DNA of 36,146 nt from Bacillota bacterium (lineage in GTDB: Bacteria > Bacillota > UBA4882 > UBA10575). The stretch spans positions 1-36,146 of the forward strand of contig JAAYGG010000107.1 in assembly GCA_012727895.1 (NCBI GenBank), given 5' to 3'. A program made the position numbers and the translations under genes. Shown here piece after piece: positions 9,318 to 16,749 of the stretch. The stretch's first letter is position 1. Each line of letters starts with the position of its first letter. The notes under the pieces are model-generated. The model was given only the letters and a program-made list of their open reading frames with translations. It had not been told where the DNA came from and ran no database searches.

Positions 9318-9383
9318 AAGGCGGGGCAAAGACCATGTGCGGGCGTGTCTTACTATCCATGGAATAGTTAAAGAGGTGAGAAT

Positions 9384-10382
9384 ATGAAGGCCATATCCTT
9401 AGCAAAAGCAGGACAGGCGCTTGAAACCAGAGAACAGCGGGCAAACTGGCGGCATGCCGTCTTTTTCCAGGCCAAGAAGATTTTATGGGTGACGGTACGC
9501 ACCATTTTGGTGGTGGGGATCTGTTTCTTGATCCTCTATCCCCTCGCCGCTAAGCTGTCCGTCTCCGTCATGGCCGAGCGTGACCTCTATGATATTACCG
9601 TCTGCTATGTTCCCAAGCATTTCACCTGGGAGAACTACCGGGTTGTCTGGAAACATATGGGCTTTCCCGGGACCTTTTTTAACTCGCTCTGGCTCTCATT
9701 GACCACCGGCATCCTCCAGGTAATCGCCTGTACGCTGGTGGGTTACGGATTTGCCAGGTTTGACTTTCCCCTGAAGAAATTCCTCTTTGGGATGGTCATC
9801 GTAATGCTGGTTGTTCCGCCGCAGACGATCATGGTCCCGCTGTTTTTGCGTTTCCGTTTCTTTGATATTTTTGGGATTATAAAATTGTTCAGCGGGAGCA
9901 CAGTCAACCTGATCGATACTTTCTGGCCCTTCATCCTGACCTCGGGTACCGGCACCGGTCTCCGGAACGGGCTGTATATCTATATGATGCGGCAGTTTTT
10001 CCGGGGTTCCCCCAAGGAACTGGAGGAATCGGCGTATGTGGACGGGGCCGGCCCTTATAAGACCTTCTACTATATTATGCTGCCCATTGCGGTCCCGATG
10101 ATGGTTACGATCTTCCTCTTCTCCTTTGTCTGGCAGTGGACCGACACCTTCTATACCACCCTTTTCCTGGAGAAGCTGACGACCCTGCCGACGGTCCTTT
10201 CCTCGCTGGCCGTCTCCATCAACTATCAGGAATTCGGCCCGATGGCAACGATGAGTCCGGCTTACGCTTCCATGCTTAACAATACCGGAAGCGTCCTGGT
10301 GATCCTGCCGCTGATCGCTATCTACCTCGTCGCGCAGAGGTACTTCGTGGAGAGTATCGAAAGGTCCGGTATTATCGGTTAA
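9384..10382 (+). CDS. Carbohydrate ABC transporter permease (MalG/UgpE type), second system
   Basis: 332 residues with about six membrane spans and a ~30-residue N-terminal extension ahead of the first helix (LVVGICFLILYPLAAKLSVS). The EAA loop lies around residue 214 (ELEESAYVDGAGPY followed by IMLPIAVP). The ATG at 9384 has an AAAGAGGTGAGAAT ribosome binding site. A 66-base gap without a terminator separates it from its MalF-type partner, so the two are probably cotranscribed. It ends 142 bases before the array of binding-protein genes, consistent with those proteins feeding this permease pair. The long polar loop between helices four and five (GIIKLFSGSTVNLIDTFW) is unusual but in frame and free of stops. 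Confidence 0.92.
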   Translation: MKAISLAKAGQALETREQRANWRHAVFFQAKKILWVTVRTILVVGICFLILYPLAAKLSVSVMAERDLYDITVCYVPKHFTWENYRVVWKHMGFPGTFFNSLWLSLTTGILQVIACTLVGYGFARFDFPLKKFLFGMVIVMLVVPPQTIMVPLFLRFRFFDIFGIIKLFSGSTVNLIDTFWPFILTSGTGTGLRNGLYIYMMRQFFRGSPKELEESAYVDGAGPYKTFYYIMLPIAVPMMVTIFLFSFVWQWTDTFYTTLFLEKLTTLPTVLSSLAVSINYQEFGPMATMSPAYASMLNNTGSVLVILPLIAIYLVAQRYFVESIERSGIIG

Positions 10383-10524
10383 GGCGGCTGCCGGGAGGAA
10401 AATGGCAATTGGGTAAAGAATATATTATAGAGATGTTATGAAAGTGTAAAGATGGAGTGAGATGAGGTTAAGGCTAAAAGGGGTAAATTAGAAGTGAAAA
10501 ATAAGAAGGAGGTTTAGGGTTCGC

Positions 10525-11852
10525 ATGCAAAGGAAAAGCAGAGTGTTCTTGATTATTACCGGTAGTTTGCTCCTGCTGGCCTTGATAGCCGGCGCAGCTA
10601 CAGTCGTTGGAAAGGAGAAGTACAATTTCCGTGGCCGGACGGTAACCTACTCCGCCTGGTGGGAATTGCGCCCGCAGCCCGGAGCATCGGTGGAGATGGA
10701 CCGGCAGATCCGGCGGGTGGCTGAAGTAGAAAAGAAATACAACGTAAAGATCGATTACGTCAATATTCCCTGGGGAGAGTACCTGGCCCGGTATATTACC
10801 ACGGTGATGGCCGGGGACAGTATGGCCGATATTGTCTGTGTCGAGGTCAACTGGTTCTACCCTACGCTGCTGCTGAACAATTTCTGTACGAACTTGAGTG
10901 AACTTGGGGTCTTTGATTTCACGAAAGAGAAGTTCCAGAAAGAAACGATCGAGTTTGGCAAGTACAAGGGGGGTATTTACTGTTACGAGGTGGGCCGGAT
11001 CTACCCGCGCGGTGTGCTCTACTTCAACAAGACCATGTTCGCGCGGGAAGGCATCACCGACATGTATGATGTTTTCTTTAATTACGAGTGGACCTGGGAA
11101 AAGATGCTTGAATACGCCAAAAAGCTGACCAAGGATACGGACGGGGACGCATCATTGACCAGTGGGGCCTTGGCGGCACGACCGGCCGGGTCTGGTTGGG
11201 CTTTATCATCTCCAACGGCGCTCATTTCATCGATATTTCCGATAAAAGCAAGCCCCGTTTTGCCCTGGGCGATCCCCAGGCCATTGAAGCGCTCCAGGCT
11301 TACCAGGATTTCATCCTCAAACACCAGGCGGTCTTGATCCCGCCGGAGGGTGCGCCGTGGGATTACGCGCTCCAGGCCTTTATCGACGGAAAAGTGGGGA
11401 TGCTCGTCGAGCAGATTTACAGGCTCCACGACTTCAAAACAAAGATGCAGGATGAATACGGCGTGGTCCTGTTCCCGATGGGTCCCAGGATGAAAGAGTA
11501 TACCTCGGAACTCACCGGGCACTTTGTCAAAGTAATGCCGATCACCGTGAAGAACCCGAAAGAAGTGGCGATTGTGGAGGATGCCATGACCGAACCGTAT
11601 CCGGACGAAGACCCCGACGACTGGCGGGAGTATTACGAGATGCGGATGACCGACGAGGAGTCCATCCGGACGGTCGAGATGATCTGGGAGAAAAATCTCA
11701 GCGTCTTTAACCTCCAGTCGGCCTTTGGCATCATGGACATCTTCTATACCATGGACTGGGAGCTCCAGACCGGCGCCAAGACCCCGCAGGCGGCGGTGGA
11801 AGAGTATGCCCAAGAAGCGCAGATGCGGATTAATGACTCCCTGATCTTATAA
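10525..11852 (+). pseudogene. Solute-binding protein copy 1, interrupted by a single-base frameshift
   Basis: The ATG at 10525 has an AAGGAGG site about 12 bases upstream. Residues 1-~30 are a signal sequence with no lipobox cysteine. The first ~208 codons match the neighbouring paralogs up to the KLTKDTDGD block. The frame then changes at about 11148-11150, where GACGC replaces the expected GACGGC, and the original frame terminates at 11337. The remaining protein continues in the +1 frame (IIDQWG-type residues, then GRVWLGFIISNGAHFIDISD) to the stop at 11852. Restoring one G gives a protein of about 442 residues, the same length as copy 2. The break falls exactly in the conserved acidic DxDxDG loop. 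It may be a true inactivating mutation or a consensus error; the downstream sequence still looks well conserved, which favours a recent event or an error. Confidence 0.85.
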
Positions 11853-11877
11853 AACATAAGAATTATATAAAGCAAAG

Positions 11878-11917
11878 TTGCCAATCTGGTTAACCGAAGG
11901 GTTAACCAGATTGGCAA
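11878..11917. repeat. Perfect 18-bp inverted repeat (hairpin) between binding-protein copies 1 and 2
   Basis: The arms are 11878-11895 (TTGCCAATCTGGTTAACC) and 11900-11917, an exact reverse complement, with a GAAG loop. No T-run follows on either side, so it is not a standard intrinsic terminator. It begins 25 bases after the stop of copy 1. It may be an operator or an mRNA-stabilising hairpin; a decayed third copy of part of it (GGTTCGCCAGATTG) occurs at 11974-11987. Confidence 0.85.
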
Positions 11918-11920
11918 TTA

Positions 11921-11957
11921 GTAAACCGGTTAACTATAGATCAGTTAACGGGTTTAC
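11921..11957. promoter_or_regulatory. Second inverted repeat with LacI-operator-like core
   Basis: Fifteen-base arms at 11921-11935 (GTAAACCGGTTAACT) and 11943-11957 pair with one mismatch around a 7-base loop. The left arm is itself nearly palindromic, with AACCGGTT at its centre, which resembles the CG-centred operators of LacI-family sugar regulators. GTTAAC occurs four times between 11889 and 11949. The repeat abuts an extended -10 element, so a bound repressor could block that promoter. The regulator is inferred; none is encoded in this window. Confidence 0.5.
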
Positions 11958-11966
11958 TGGTATAAT
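11958..11966 (+). promoter_or_regulatory. Extended -10 promoter element for binding-protein copy 2
   Basis: TGGTATAAT matches the extended -10 consensus TGnTATAAT exactly. No good -35 hexamer lies 16-18 bases upstream, which is tolerated with an extended -10. Transcription would start near 11973, leaving a leader of about 127 bases before the gene at 12100. Confidence 0.5.
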
Positions 11967-12099
11967 AGCTTACCGGTTCGCCAGATTGTTTTCTCAGGAA
12001 ATGTGCAATAAAAGGGGAGACGCACACGCGCGAACTTGCTTTTATTGGGCACAACCAGCATAATTATAAATAATAAATAAAAAGGAGGCGATTGCTAAA

Positions 12100-13425
12100 A
12101 TGAAAAACTGGTTGCGCGTAGCGGTTGTTAGCGGATTGGTTTTGGTCGTACTGGTAGTGACCCTTACGGCCGGGGGAAAAGAGGAGAAATACAATTTTAA
12201 GGGGCGGACGATTACCTACTCCGCCTGGTGGGAACTACGGCCGGATCCTGGAGTTTCCTTGGAAATGGAGCGGAAGGCCCGGCGGGCTGCTGAGGTAGAA
12301 AAGAAATATAACGTAAAGATCGATTACGTCAATATCCCCTGGGGGGAATACCTGGGCAGGTACATAACATCCGCCATGGCCGGCGACAGGATCGCGGATA
12401 TCGCCATTGTGGAGGCGGAATGGTTTTATCCCACGCTCCTGATGAATAATTTCTGTACAAACTTAAGCGATTTAGGGGTATTTGATTTTACCGCGGAAAA
12501 ATTTGAACCGGTTACGGTGAATTTAGGCACTTACCAGGGAAAAGTTTATGCTTATGAAACCGGCCGGCTCTATCCCCGGGGCGTGCTCTTCTGGAATAAG
12601 AGCATGTTCGCGCGGGAAGGCTTGCCTGATTTATATAAGATTTTCTTCAACTATGAGTGGACCTGGGACAAAATGCTGGAATTTGCGAAGAAACTGACGA
12701 AAGATACCGACGGCGACGGTATAATCGACCAGTGGGGGATCGGCGGCGCCAACCAGCGGTTGGAACAGGCGCTTGTCATCTCCAACAACGCCTGTTATAT
12801 TGATATTACCGACCGGGAAGATCCCAAATTCGGCCTGACCCACCCCAATGCCATTGAGGCCCTCCAGATGCACCAAGATTTGATCCTCAAACACGGGGTC
12901 GTATCAATGTCACCGGAGGGAGCGCCGTGGGATTATAATGTCCATGCTTTTGTCGAAGGCAAAATCGGGATGCTCGTCGGGAAATTCTGGAAGATCAGTG
13001 ACTATATGAAAGGGAAAATGCAGGACGAATACGGAGTCGTTTTGTTCCCAATGGGACCGAAGGCCAAAGAGTATGCCTCAGAGATGACAGGACATAATTT
13101 CAAGACCATGCCAATCACAGTGAAGAACCCCAAGGAAGTGGCGATTGTAGAGAATGCCATGACCGAGCCGTTCCCGGACGAGGCTCCCGACGAATGGCGG
13201 GAATACTATGAATTAAATGTGAATGATGAAGAGTCGATCAAGACCGTCGAAATGATCTGGGAGAAACAACTGGGTGTCGTCAACCTCCAGTGGGCCTTCG
13301 GGATCAACGACATCTTCTATACCATTGAGTGGGAGGTAATGACCGGGAATAAAACGCCCACAGCGGCTGTGGAGGAGAGGGCTCAGGAAGCCCAGATGCG
13401 GATTAAGGATGCTTTAAACCTCTAG
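12100..13425 (+). CDS. Extracellular solute-binding protein copy 2 (family 1)
   Basis: 441 residues beginning with MKNWLRVAVVSGLVLVVLVV, an export signal ending near LTAGG. There is no lipobox cysteine, so it should be a soluble exported protein or keep an N-terminal membrane helix. It has the paralog blocks SAWWELRPDPG, KKYNVKIDYVNIPWGEYLGR, EAEWFYPTLLMNN and NYEWTWDKMLEF. The acidic loop Asp202-Asp204-Asp206-Asp210 (DTDGDGIID) resembles a calcium-binding DxDxDGxxD loop. The C terminus is EERAQEAQMRIKDALNL. The ATG has an AAAGGAGG site. It is closest to broken copy 1, so it may cover that function. Its role is capture of a sugar or oligosaccharide for an ABC importer, most likely the permease pair at 8328-10382; the ligand is unknown. 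Confidence 0.9.
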   Translation: MKNWLRVAVVSGLVLVVLVVTLTAGGKEEKYNFKGRTITYSAWWELRPDPGVSLEMERKARRAAEVEKKYNVKIDYVNIPWGEYLGRYITSAMAGDRIADIAIVEAEWFYPTLLMNNFCTNLSDLGVFDFTAEKFEPVTVNLGTYQGKVYAYETGRLYPRGVLFWNKSMFAREGLPDLYKIFFNYEWTWDKMLEFAKKLTKDTDGDGIIDQWGIGGANQRLEQALVISNNACYIDITDREDPKFGLTHPNAIEALQMHQDLILKHGVVSMSPEGAPWDYNVHAFVEGKIGMLVGKFWKISDYMKGKMQDEYGVVLFPMGPKAKEYASEMTGHNFKTMPITVKNPKEVAIVENAMTEPFPDEAPDEWREYYELNVNDEESIKTVEMIWEKQLGVVNLQWAFGINDIFYTIEWEVMTGNKTPTAAVEERAQEAQMRIKDALNL

Positions 13426-13500
13426 TTTTTGTTGTAATTTGTAATATTACTATAGGTTTTTGCAAGATAGTTTTTGACGGCAAGATTTATTGGAAGAAAG

Positions 13501-13542
13501 AAGAGGAACCCCAAGGAGGCTGAGGTTCCTCTTGCTTTTTTT
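13501..13542 (+). terminator. Intrinsic terminator after binding-protein copy 2
   Basis: A perfect 10-bp stem AAGAGGAACC (13501-13510) pairs with GGTTCCTCTT (13524-13533), followed by GCTTTTTTT. It lies 76 bases after the stop at 13425, so copies 1-2 are separated transcriptionally from copy 3. Confidence 0.92.
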
Positions 13543-13580
13543 GTCCGGGAGAAGAAAAAATCTTTCATGTTTTTTAATGT

Positions 13581-13610
13581 TTGCCATTTCCAATTTAAAT
13601 ATATTATAAT
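13581..13610 (+). promoter_or_regulatory. Sigma-A-type promoter for binding-protein copy 3
   Basis: A -35 TTGCCA (13581-13586) and a perfect -10 TATAAT (13605-13610) are spaced by 18 bases in a very AT-rich stretch, directly after the terminator of copy 2. The expected start near 13617 leaves a leader of only about 40 bases. Confidence 0.8.
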
Positions 13611-13655
13611 ATAGTTATAAATAAAATTTAAAATTCGGGAGGGATGAGGAACAAG

Positions 13656-15008
13656 ATGATAAGAAGACGGAAACTGGTTTTACTTACCCTTGGTGTGCTG
13701 ATCCTTGTTATGCTGGTGGCCGCCACTACGACCAGTGCACGGATTTTCCGGTCGAAGAAACAAGATTTCGGCGGGCGGTCGATCCGCTGGGCAACCTGGT
13801 GGGACTCCGCACCGCAACCCGGCCGGTCGGAACGGGAGGACCTCCGGTTGCAGCGGGAGGCCGAGGTCGGGAAGAAGTACAATGTGAAATTTGAGTACCT
13901 GAATGTCCCCTGGGGCGAGTTTATGGCCAAGTATATCACCACCGTGATGGCAGGGGATGCTATGGCCGAGATCGTCAGTGTCCAGACCGACTGGTTCTAC
14001 CCGACGCTGCTCCTGAATAACTTCTGCCTGAACTTGAGCGAATTGGGTGTCTTTGATTTTAAGGCCTCCAAATTCCAGAAGGAAACCATTGAATTTGCCA
14101 CCCTGGACGGGTCGGTCTACGGGTATGAGATCGGCAGGATCGAGCCCAGAGGGGTAATCTTCTTCAACAAGACCATGTTTGAACGGGAAGGGATTTCCGA
14201 CATTTACGATACGGTTTTCAACTACAAATGGACCTGGTCGGAAATGCTGAAGGTTGCCAAGAAACTGACCAGGGATACCGATGGCGACGGGGTTATTGAC
14301 CAGTGGGGTCTTGCCGGCGCTACCGGCCGGATCTGGCGGGGCTTCATCATCTCCAACGGTGCAAACTTCATTGATATCAGCGACAAATGGAAACCCCGCT
14401 TCAGCCTGGGCGATCCGGCGGCTCTTGAAGCCCTCCAGGCTTATCAGGACTTTATCATAAAAGAAAAAGTCGTCCTGGTCTCACCGGAAGGCTCTCCGTG
14501 GGACTACCCGGTCCAGGCTTTCATCGACGGGAAAGTGGGTATGCTCGTTGCGCAGCTGTGGAATATTGACAAGCTGCGCGACAACATGAGCGACGAGTAC
14601 GGGGTCATCCTCTTCCCCATGGGGCCGCGGATGAAAGAATACACCTCCGAGGCCACCCTGCACCACTTCAAAGTCTTCCCGATCACCGTGAAGAACCCGG
14701 AACAAGTGGCGATTGTGGAGAACGAGATGACCGAGCCATATAAAGTCGGCGGCCAGTTGCTGCTGATGGAAGAGAAAAACGAAGAATGGCTGGAAATGCG
14801 GGTGACCGACGAGGAATCGATCCAGATAGTCCAGATGATCTGGGACAAGAACATCAGCGTCTTCAACCTGCAGGAAGCCTTTGGCGTCATGGATATCTTC
14901 TACACAATCGACTGGGAACTCCAGACCGGAAACAGCACACCGCAGGCGGCGGTGGAAGAGTACGCCCAAGAGGCCCAGATGCGGATTAACGACTCCTTAT
15001 TACTCTAA
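13656..15008 (+). CDS. Extracellular solute-binding protein copy 3 (family 1)
   Basis: 450 residues from the ATG at 13656, which has GAGG six bases upstream. An ATG at 13644 is in frame, but its GGAGGG is immediately adjacent, so it is less likely. The basic N terminus MIRRRKLVLLTLGVLILVML is an export signal without a lipobox cysteine. Family blocks include RWATWWDSAPQPGRSERED, KKYNVKFEYLNVPWGEFMAK, DWFYPTLLLNN, the acidic DTDGDGVID loop and EEYAQEAQMRINDSLLL. Relative to copies 1-2 it has an extra short segment near residue 370 (VGGQLLLMEEKNEEWLEM), shared with copies 4 and 5. It is driven by its own promoter. Likely ligand class is sugars or oligosaccharides; no specific ligand can be read from the sequence. 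Confidence 0.9.
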   Translation: MIRRRKLVLLTLGVLILVMLVAATTTSARIFRSKKQDFGGRSIRWATWWDSAPQPGRSEREDLRLQREAEVGKKYNVKFEYLNVPWGEFMAKYITTVMAGDAMAEIVSVQTDWFYPTLLLNNFCLNLSELGVFDFKASKFQKETIEFATLDGSVYGYEIGRIEPRGVIFFNKTMFEREGISDIYDTVFNYKWTWSEMLKVAKKLTRDTDGDGVIDQWGLAGATGRIWRGFIISNGANFIDISDKWKPRFSLGDPAALEALQAYQDFIIKEKVVLVSPEGSPWDYPVQAFIDGKVGMLVAQLWNIDKLRDNMSDEYGVILFPMGPRMKEYTSEATLHHFKVFPITVKNPEQVAIVENEMTEPYKVGGQLLLMEEKNEEWLEMRVTDEESIQIVQMIWDKNISVFNLQEAFGVMDIFYTIDWELQTGNSTPQAAVEEYAQEAQMRINDSLLL

Positions 15009-15297
15009 TCGCCGGTTACACGAAGCACAGTCACTTTCTGCTTCGTCAACCGGGTGATCCGATTAGCCCTTGAGAGCCGGAAGAGCGGGATAACACGCTC
15101 TTCCGGCCCTTAGGCGTTAGGCGCCGGGTTTGCCCTTTTTTGCTCGTCCGCACCGTCTTCCCGCGTGACGCAATCCGCAAGCCCGGCGCCGGTATTTTCC
15201 ACACCATTTTCGGGAAAGGATTCGCTTCCCTTATCCCGGCCATAGCCTAGAGCGGGCCGGGGCGGGGGAAGGCTGAAGAATGGGGGAGGATTAAGCT
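15009..15297. other. Intergenic region with three consecutive inverted repeats
   Basis: I see no gene in these 289 bases, but they are rich in dyad symmetry. Hairpin A, 15012-15053, pairs CCGGTT...ACGAAGCA with TGCTTCGT...AACCGG with small bulges. Hairpin B, 15076-15107, is a perfect 12-bp stem, GCCGGAAGAGCG with CGCTCTTCCGGC, and an 8-base loop. Pair C has 14-base arms at 15120-15133 and 15177-15190 (GGCGCCGGG core) with one mismatch and a 43-base interior. No T-run directly follows A or B, so they are not classical terminators. A ribosome binding site (GGGGGAGG) for the next gene lies near 15282. There is no obvious promoter. Confidence 0.6.
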
Positions 15298-16641
15298 TTG
15301 AAAAAAAACAAGTTATTCCTGGTGGTTTTTCTGGCGGGAATAATCTTCCTTCTCCTGGCCGTTGCCATGGTGGCCGGCGGGAAAGAGAAGAAATATGATT
15401 TTGGCGGCCGGACCATTACTTATGCCACCTGGTGGGAGATTAAACCGCAGCCGGGCCGGTCGGAACGGGAAGACCTGCGGTTGCAGAGAGAAGCAGAGGT
15501 CGCAAAGAAGTATAATGTAAAAATCGATTATACGACAGTTCCCTGGGGCGAGTTTATGGCCAAATATCTCACCACCGTGATGGCAGGGGATGCCATGGCC
15601 GATATCGTCAGTGTTCAGGTTTGCTGGTTCTATCCGACACTACTGATGAATAATTGTTGTCTCTCCCTATCCTCTTTGGGCGTTTTTGATTTTAACGCGC
15701 CCAAGTTTCAAAGGGAGAGTATAGAATTTGCCACCCTGGACGGGGAGATCTATGGCTACGAGATTGGGAGGATCGAGCCCAGAGGGGTGATCTTCTTTAA
15801 CAAATCCATGTTTGAACGGGAAGGACTCCCCAATTTGTATGAGATTTTCTTTAATTACGAGTGGACCTGGGATAAGATGCTCGAGTTTGCCAAGAAAGTA
15901 ACAAAAGATACCGACGGCGACGGGATTATTGACCAATGGGGGATTGGCGGCGCCACTGGCCGGCTCTGGGGCGGTTTCGTTTTCTCCAATGGCGGCCATT
16001 TTGTCGATATATCCGATAAGTGGAACCCCCGGTTCAGTATGGGCGATCCTAATACCCTCGAGGCCCTTCAGGCTTTTCAGGATTTTGCCATAAAACACGA
16101 GGTTATGCTGGTGAAACCAGACGGCGCCCCATATGACTACCCGGTCCAAGCCTTCCTCGACGGGAAATTGGGTATGCTCTGCGCTCAAGTTTGGAACCTT
16201 GACAAGATGCGGGACAGCATGAACGATGAGTACGGGATAGTTTTATTCCCTATGGGACCAAAGATGAAGGAATATACAGCGGAGGCCACCGGCCACCATA
16301 TCCGGACCTTCCCGGTGACCGTCAAGAACCCGGAACAGGTGGCCATCGTGGAAAATGCCTTGACCGAACCTTATGAAGTCGACGGTGAACTGCGGGTTAT
16401 CGAAGAGAAGAACGAAGAATGGTTGGAAATGCGGGTAACCGACGAAGAATCAATCCGGGTGATCCAGATGATCTGGGACAAACAGTTGAGTGTCTTCAAT
16501 TTACAGGAAGCCTTTGGGATCATGGATATCTTCTATACCCTCGAGTGGGAGTTGGAACACGGGATCAAGACACCGCGGGCGGCGGTGGAAGAAGTTTCCC
16601 AGGAAGCCCAGATGCGGATTAGTGATTTCTTGTTGCTTTAG
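15298..16641 (+). CDS. Extracellular solute-binding protein copy 4 (family 1)
   Basis: 447 residues from a TTG start, supported by an upstream GGGGGAGG site and by exact agreement with the length of copy 5. The N terminus MKKNKLFLVVFLAGIIFLLL is an export signal without a lipobox; processing is probably near the VAGG segment. Conserved blocks include ITYATWWEIKPQPG, KIDYTTVPWGEFMAKYL, VCWFYPTLLMNNCCLSLSSL, DTDGDGIIDQWGIGGATG and EEVSQEAQMRISDFLLL. Odd features are cysteines in the NNCC block where the other copies have NNFC, and EEVSQE in place of EEYAQE or EEYSQE. No terminator separates it from copy 5, so copies 4 and 5 are probably cotranscribed. The role is substrate capture for a sugar ABC importer; ligand unknown. 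Confidence 0.9.
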   Translation: MKKNKLFLVVFLAGIIFLLLAVAMVAGGKEKKYDFGGRTITYATWWEIKPQPGRSEREDLRLQREAEVAKKYNVKIDYTTVPWGEFMAKYLTTVMAGDAMADIVSVQVCWFYPTLLMNNCCLSLSSLGVFDFNAPKFQRESIEFATLDGEIYGYEIGRIEPRGVIFFNKSMFEREGLPNLYEIFFNYEWTWDKMLEFAKKVTKDTDGDGIIDQWGIGGATGRLWGGFVFSNGGHFVDISDKWNPRFSMGDPNTLEALQAFQDFAIKHEVMLVKPDGAPYDYPVQAFLDGKLGMLCAQVWNLDKMRDSMNDEYGIVLFPMGPKMKEYTAEATGHHIRTFPVTVKNPEQVAIVENALTEPYEVDGELRVIEEKNEEWLEMRVTDEESIRVIQMIWDKQLSVFNLQEAFGIMDIFYTLEWELEHGIKTPRAAVEEVSQEAQMRISDFLLL

Positions 16642-16749
16642 TTGCCAGCGTTTTCTGAATCAATCCCGGAGAAGGCCCCGTTCCCACTATGCCGGTCCTT
16701 GCCTGCCGCGGGCCGGGTGATGGGAAGGCGGGAAAAAGGGGGTTACACC

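Noticed and set aside
11878-12063. 61-codon + strand frame in the gap between binding-protein copies 1 and 2
   Set aside because: It runs through the two inverted repeats and the promoter, and has no ribosome binding site.
16642-16749. 36-codon upstream extension of binding-protein copy 5
   Set aside because: The extension has no counterpart in the paralogs, and the TTG at 16750 has a good ribosome binding site and gives exactly the length of copy 4.
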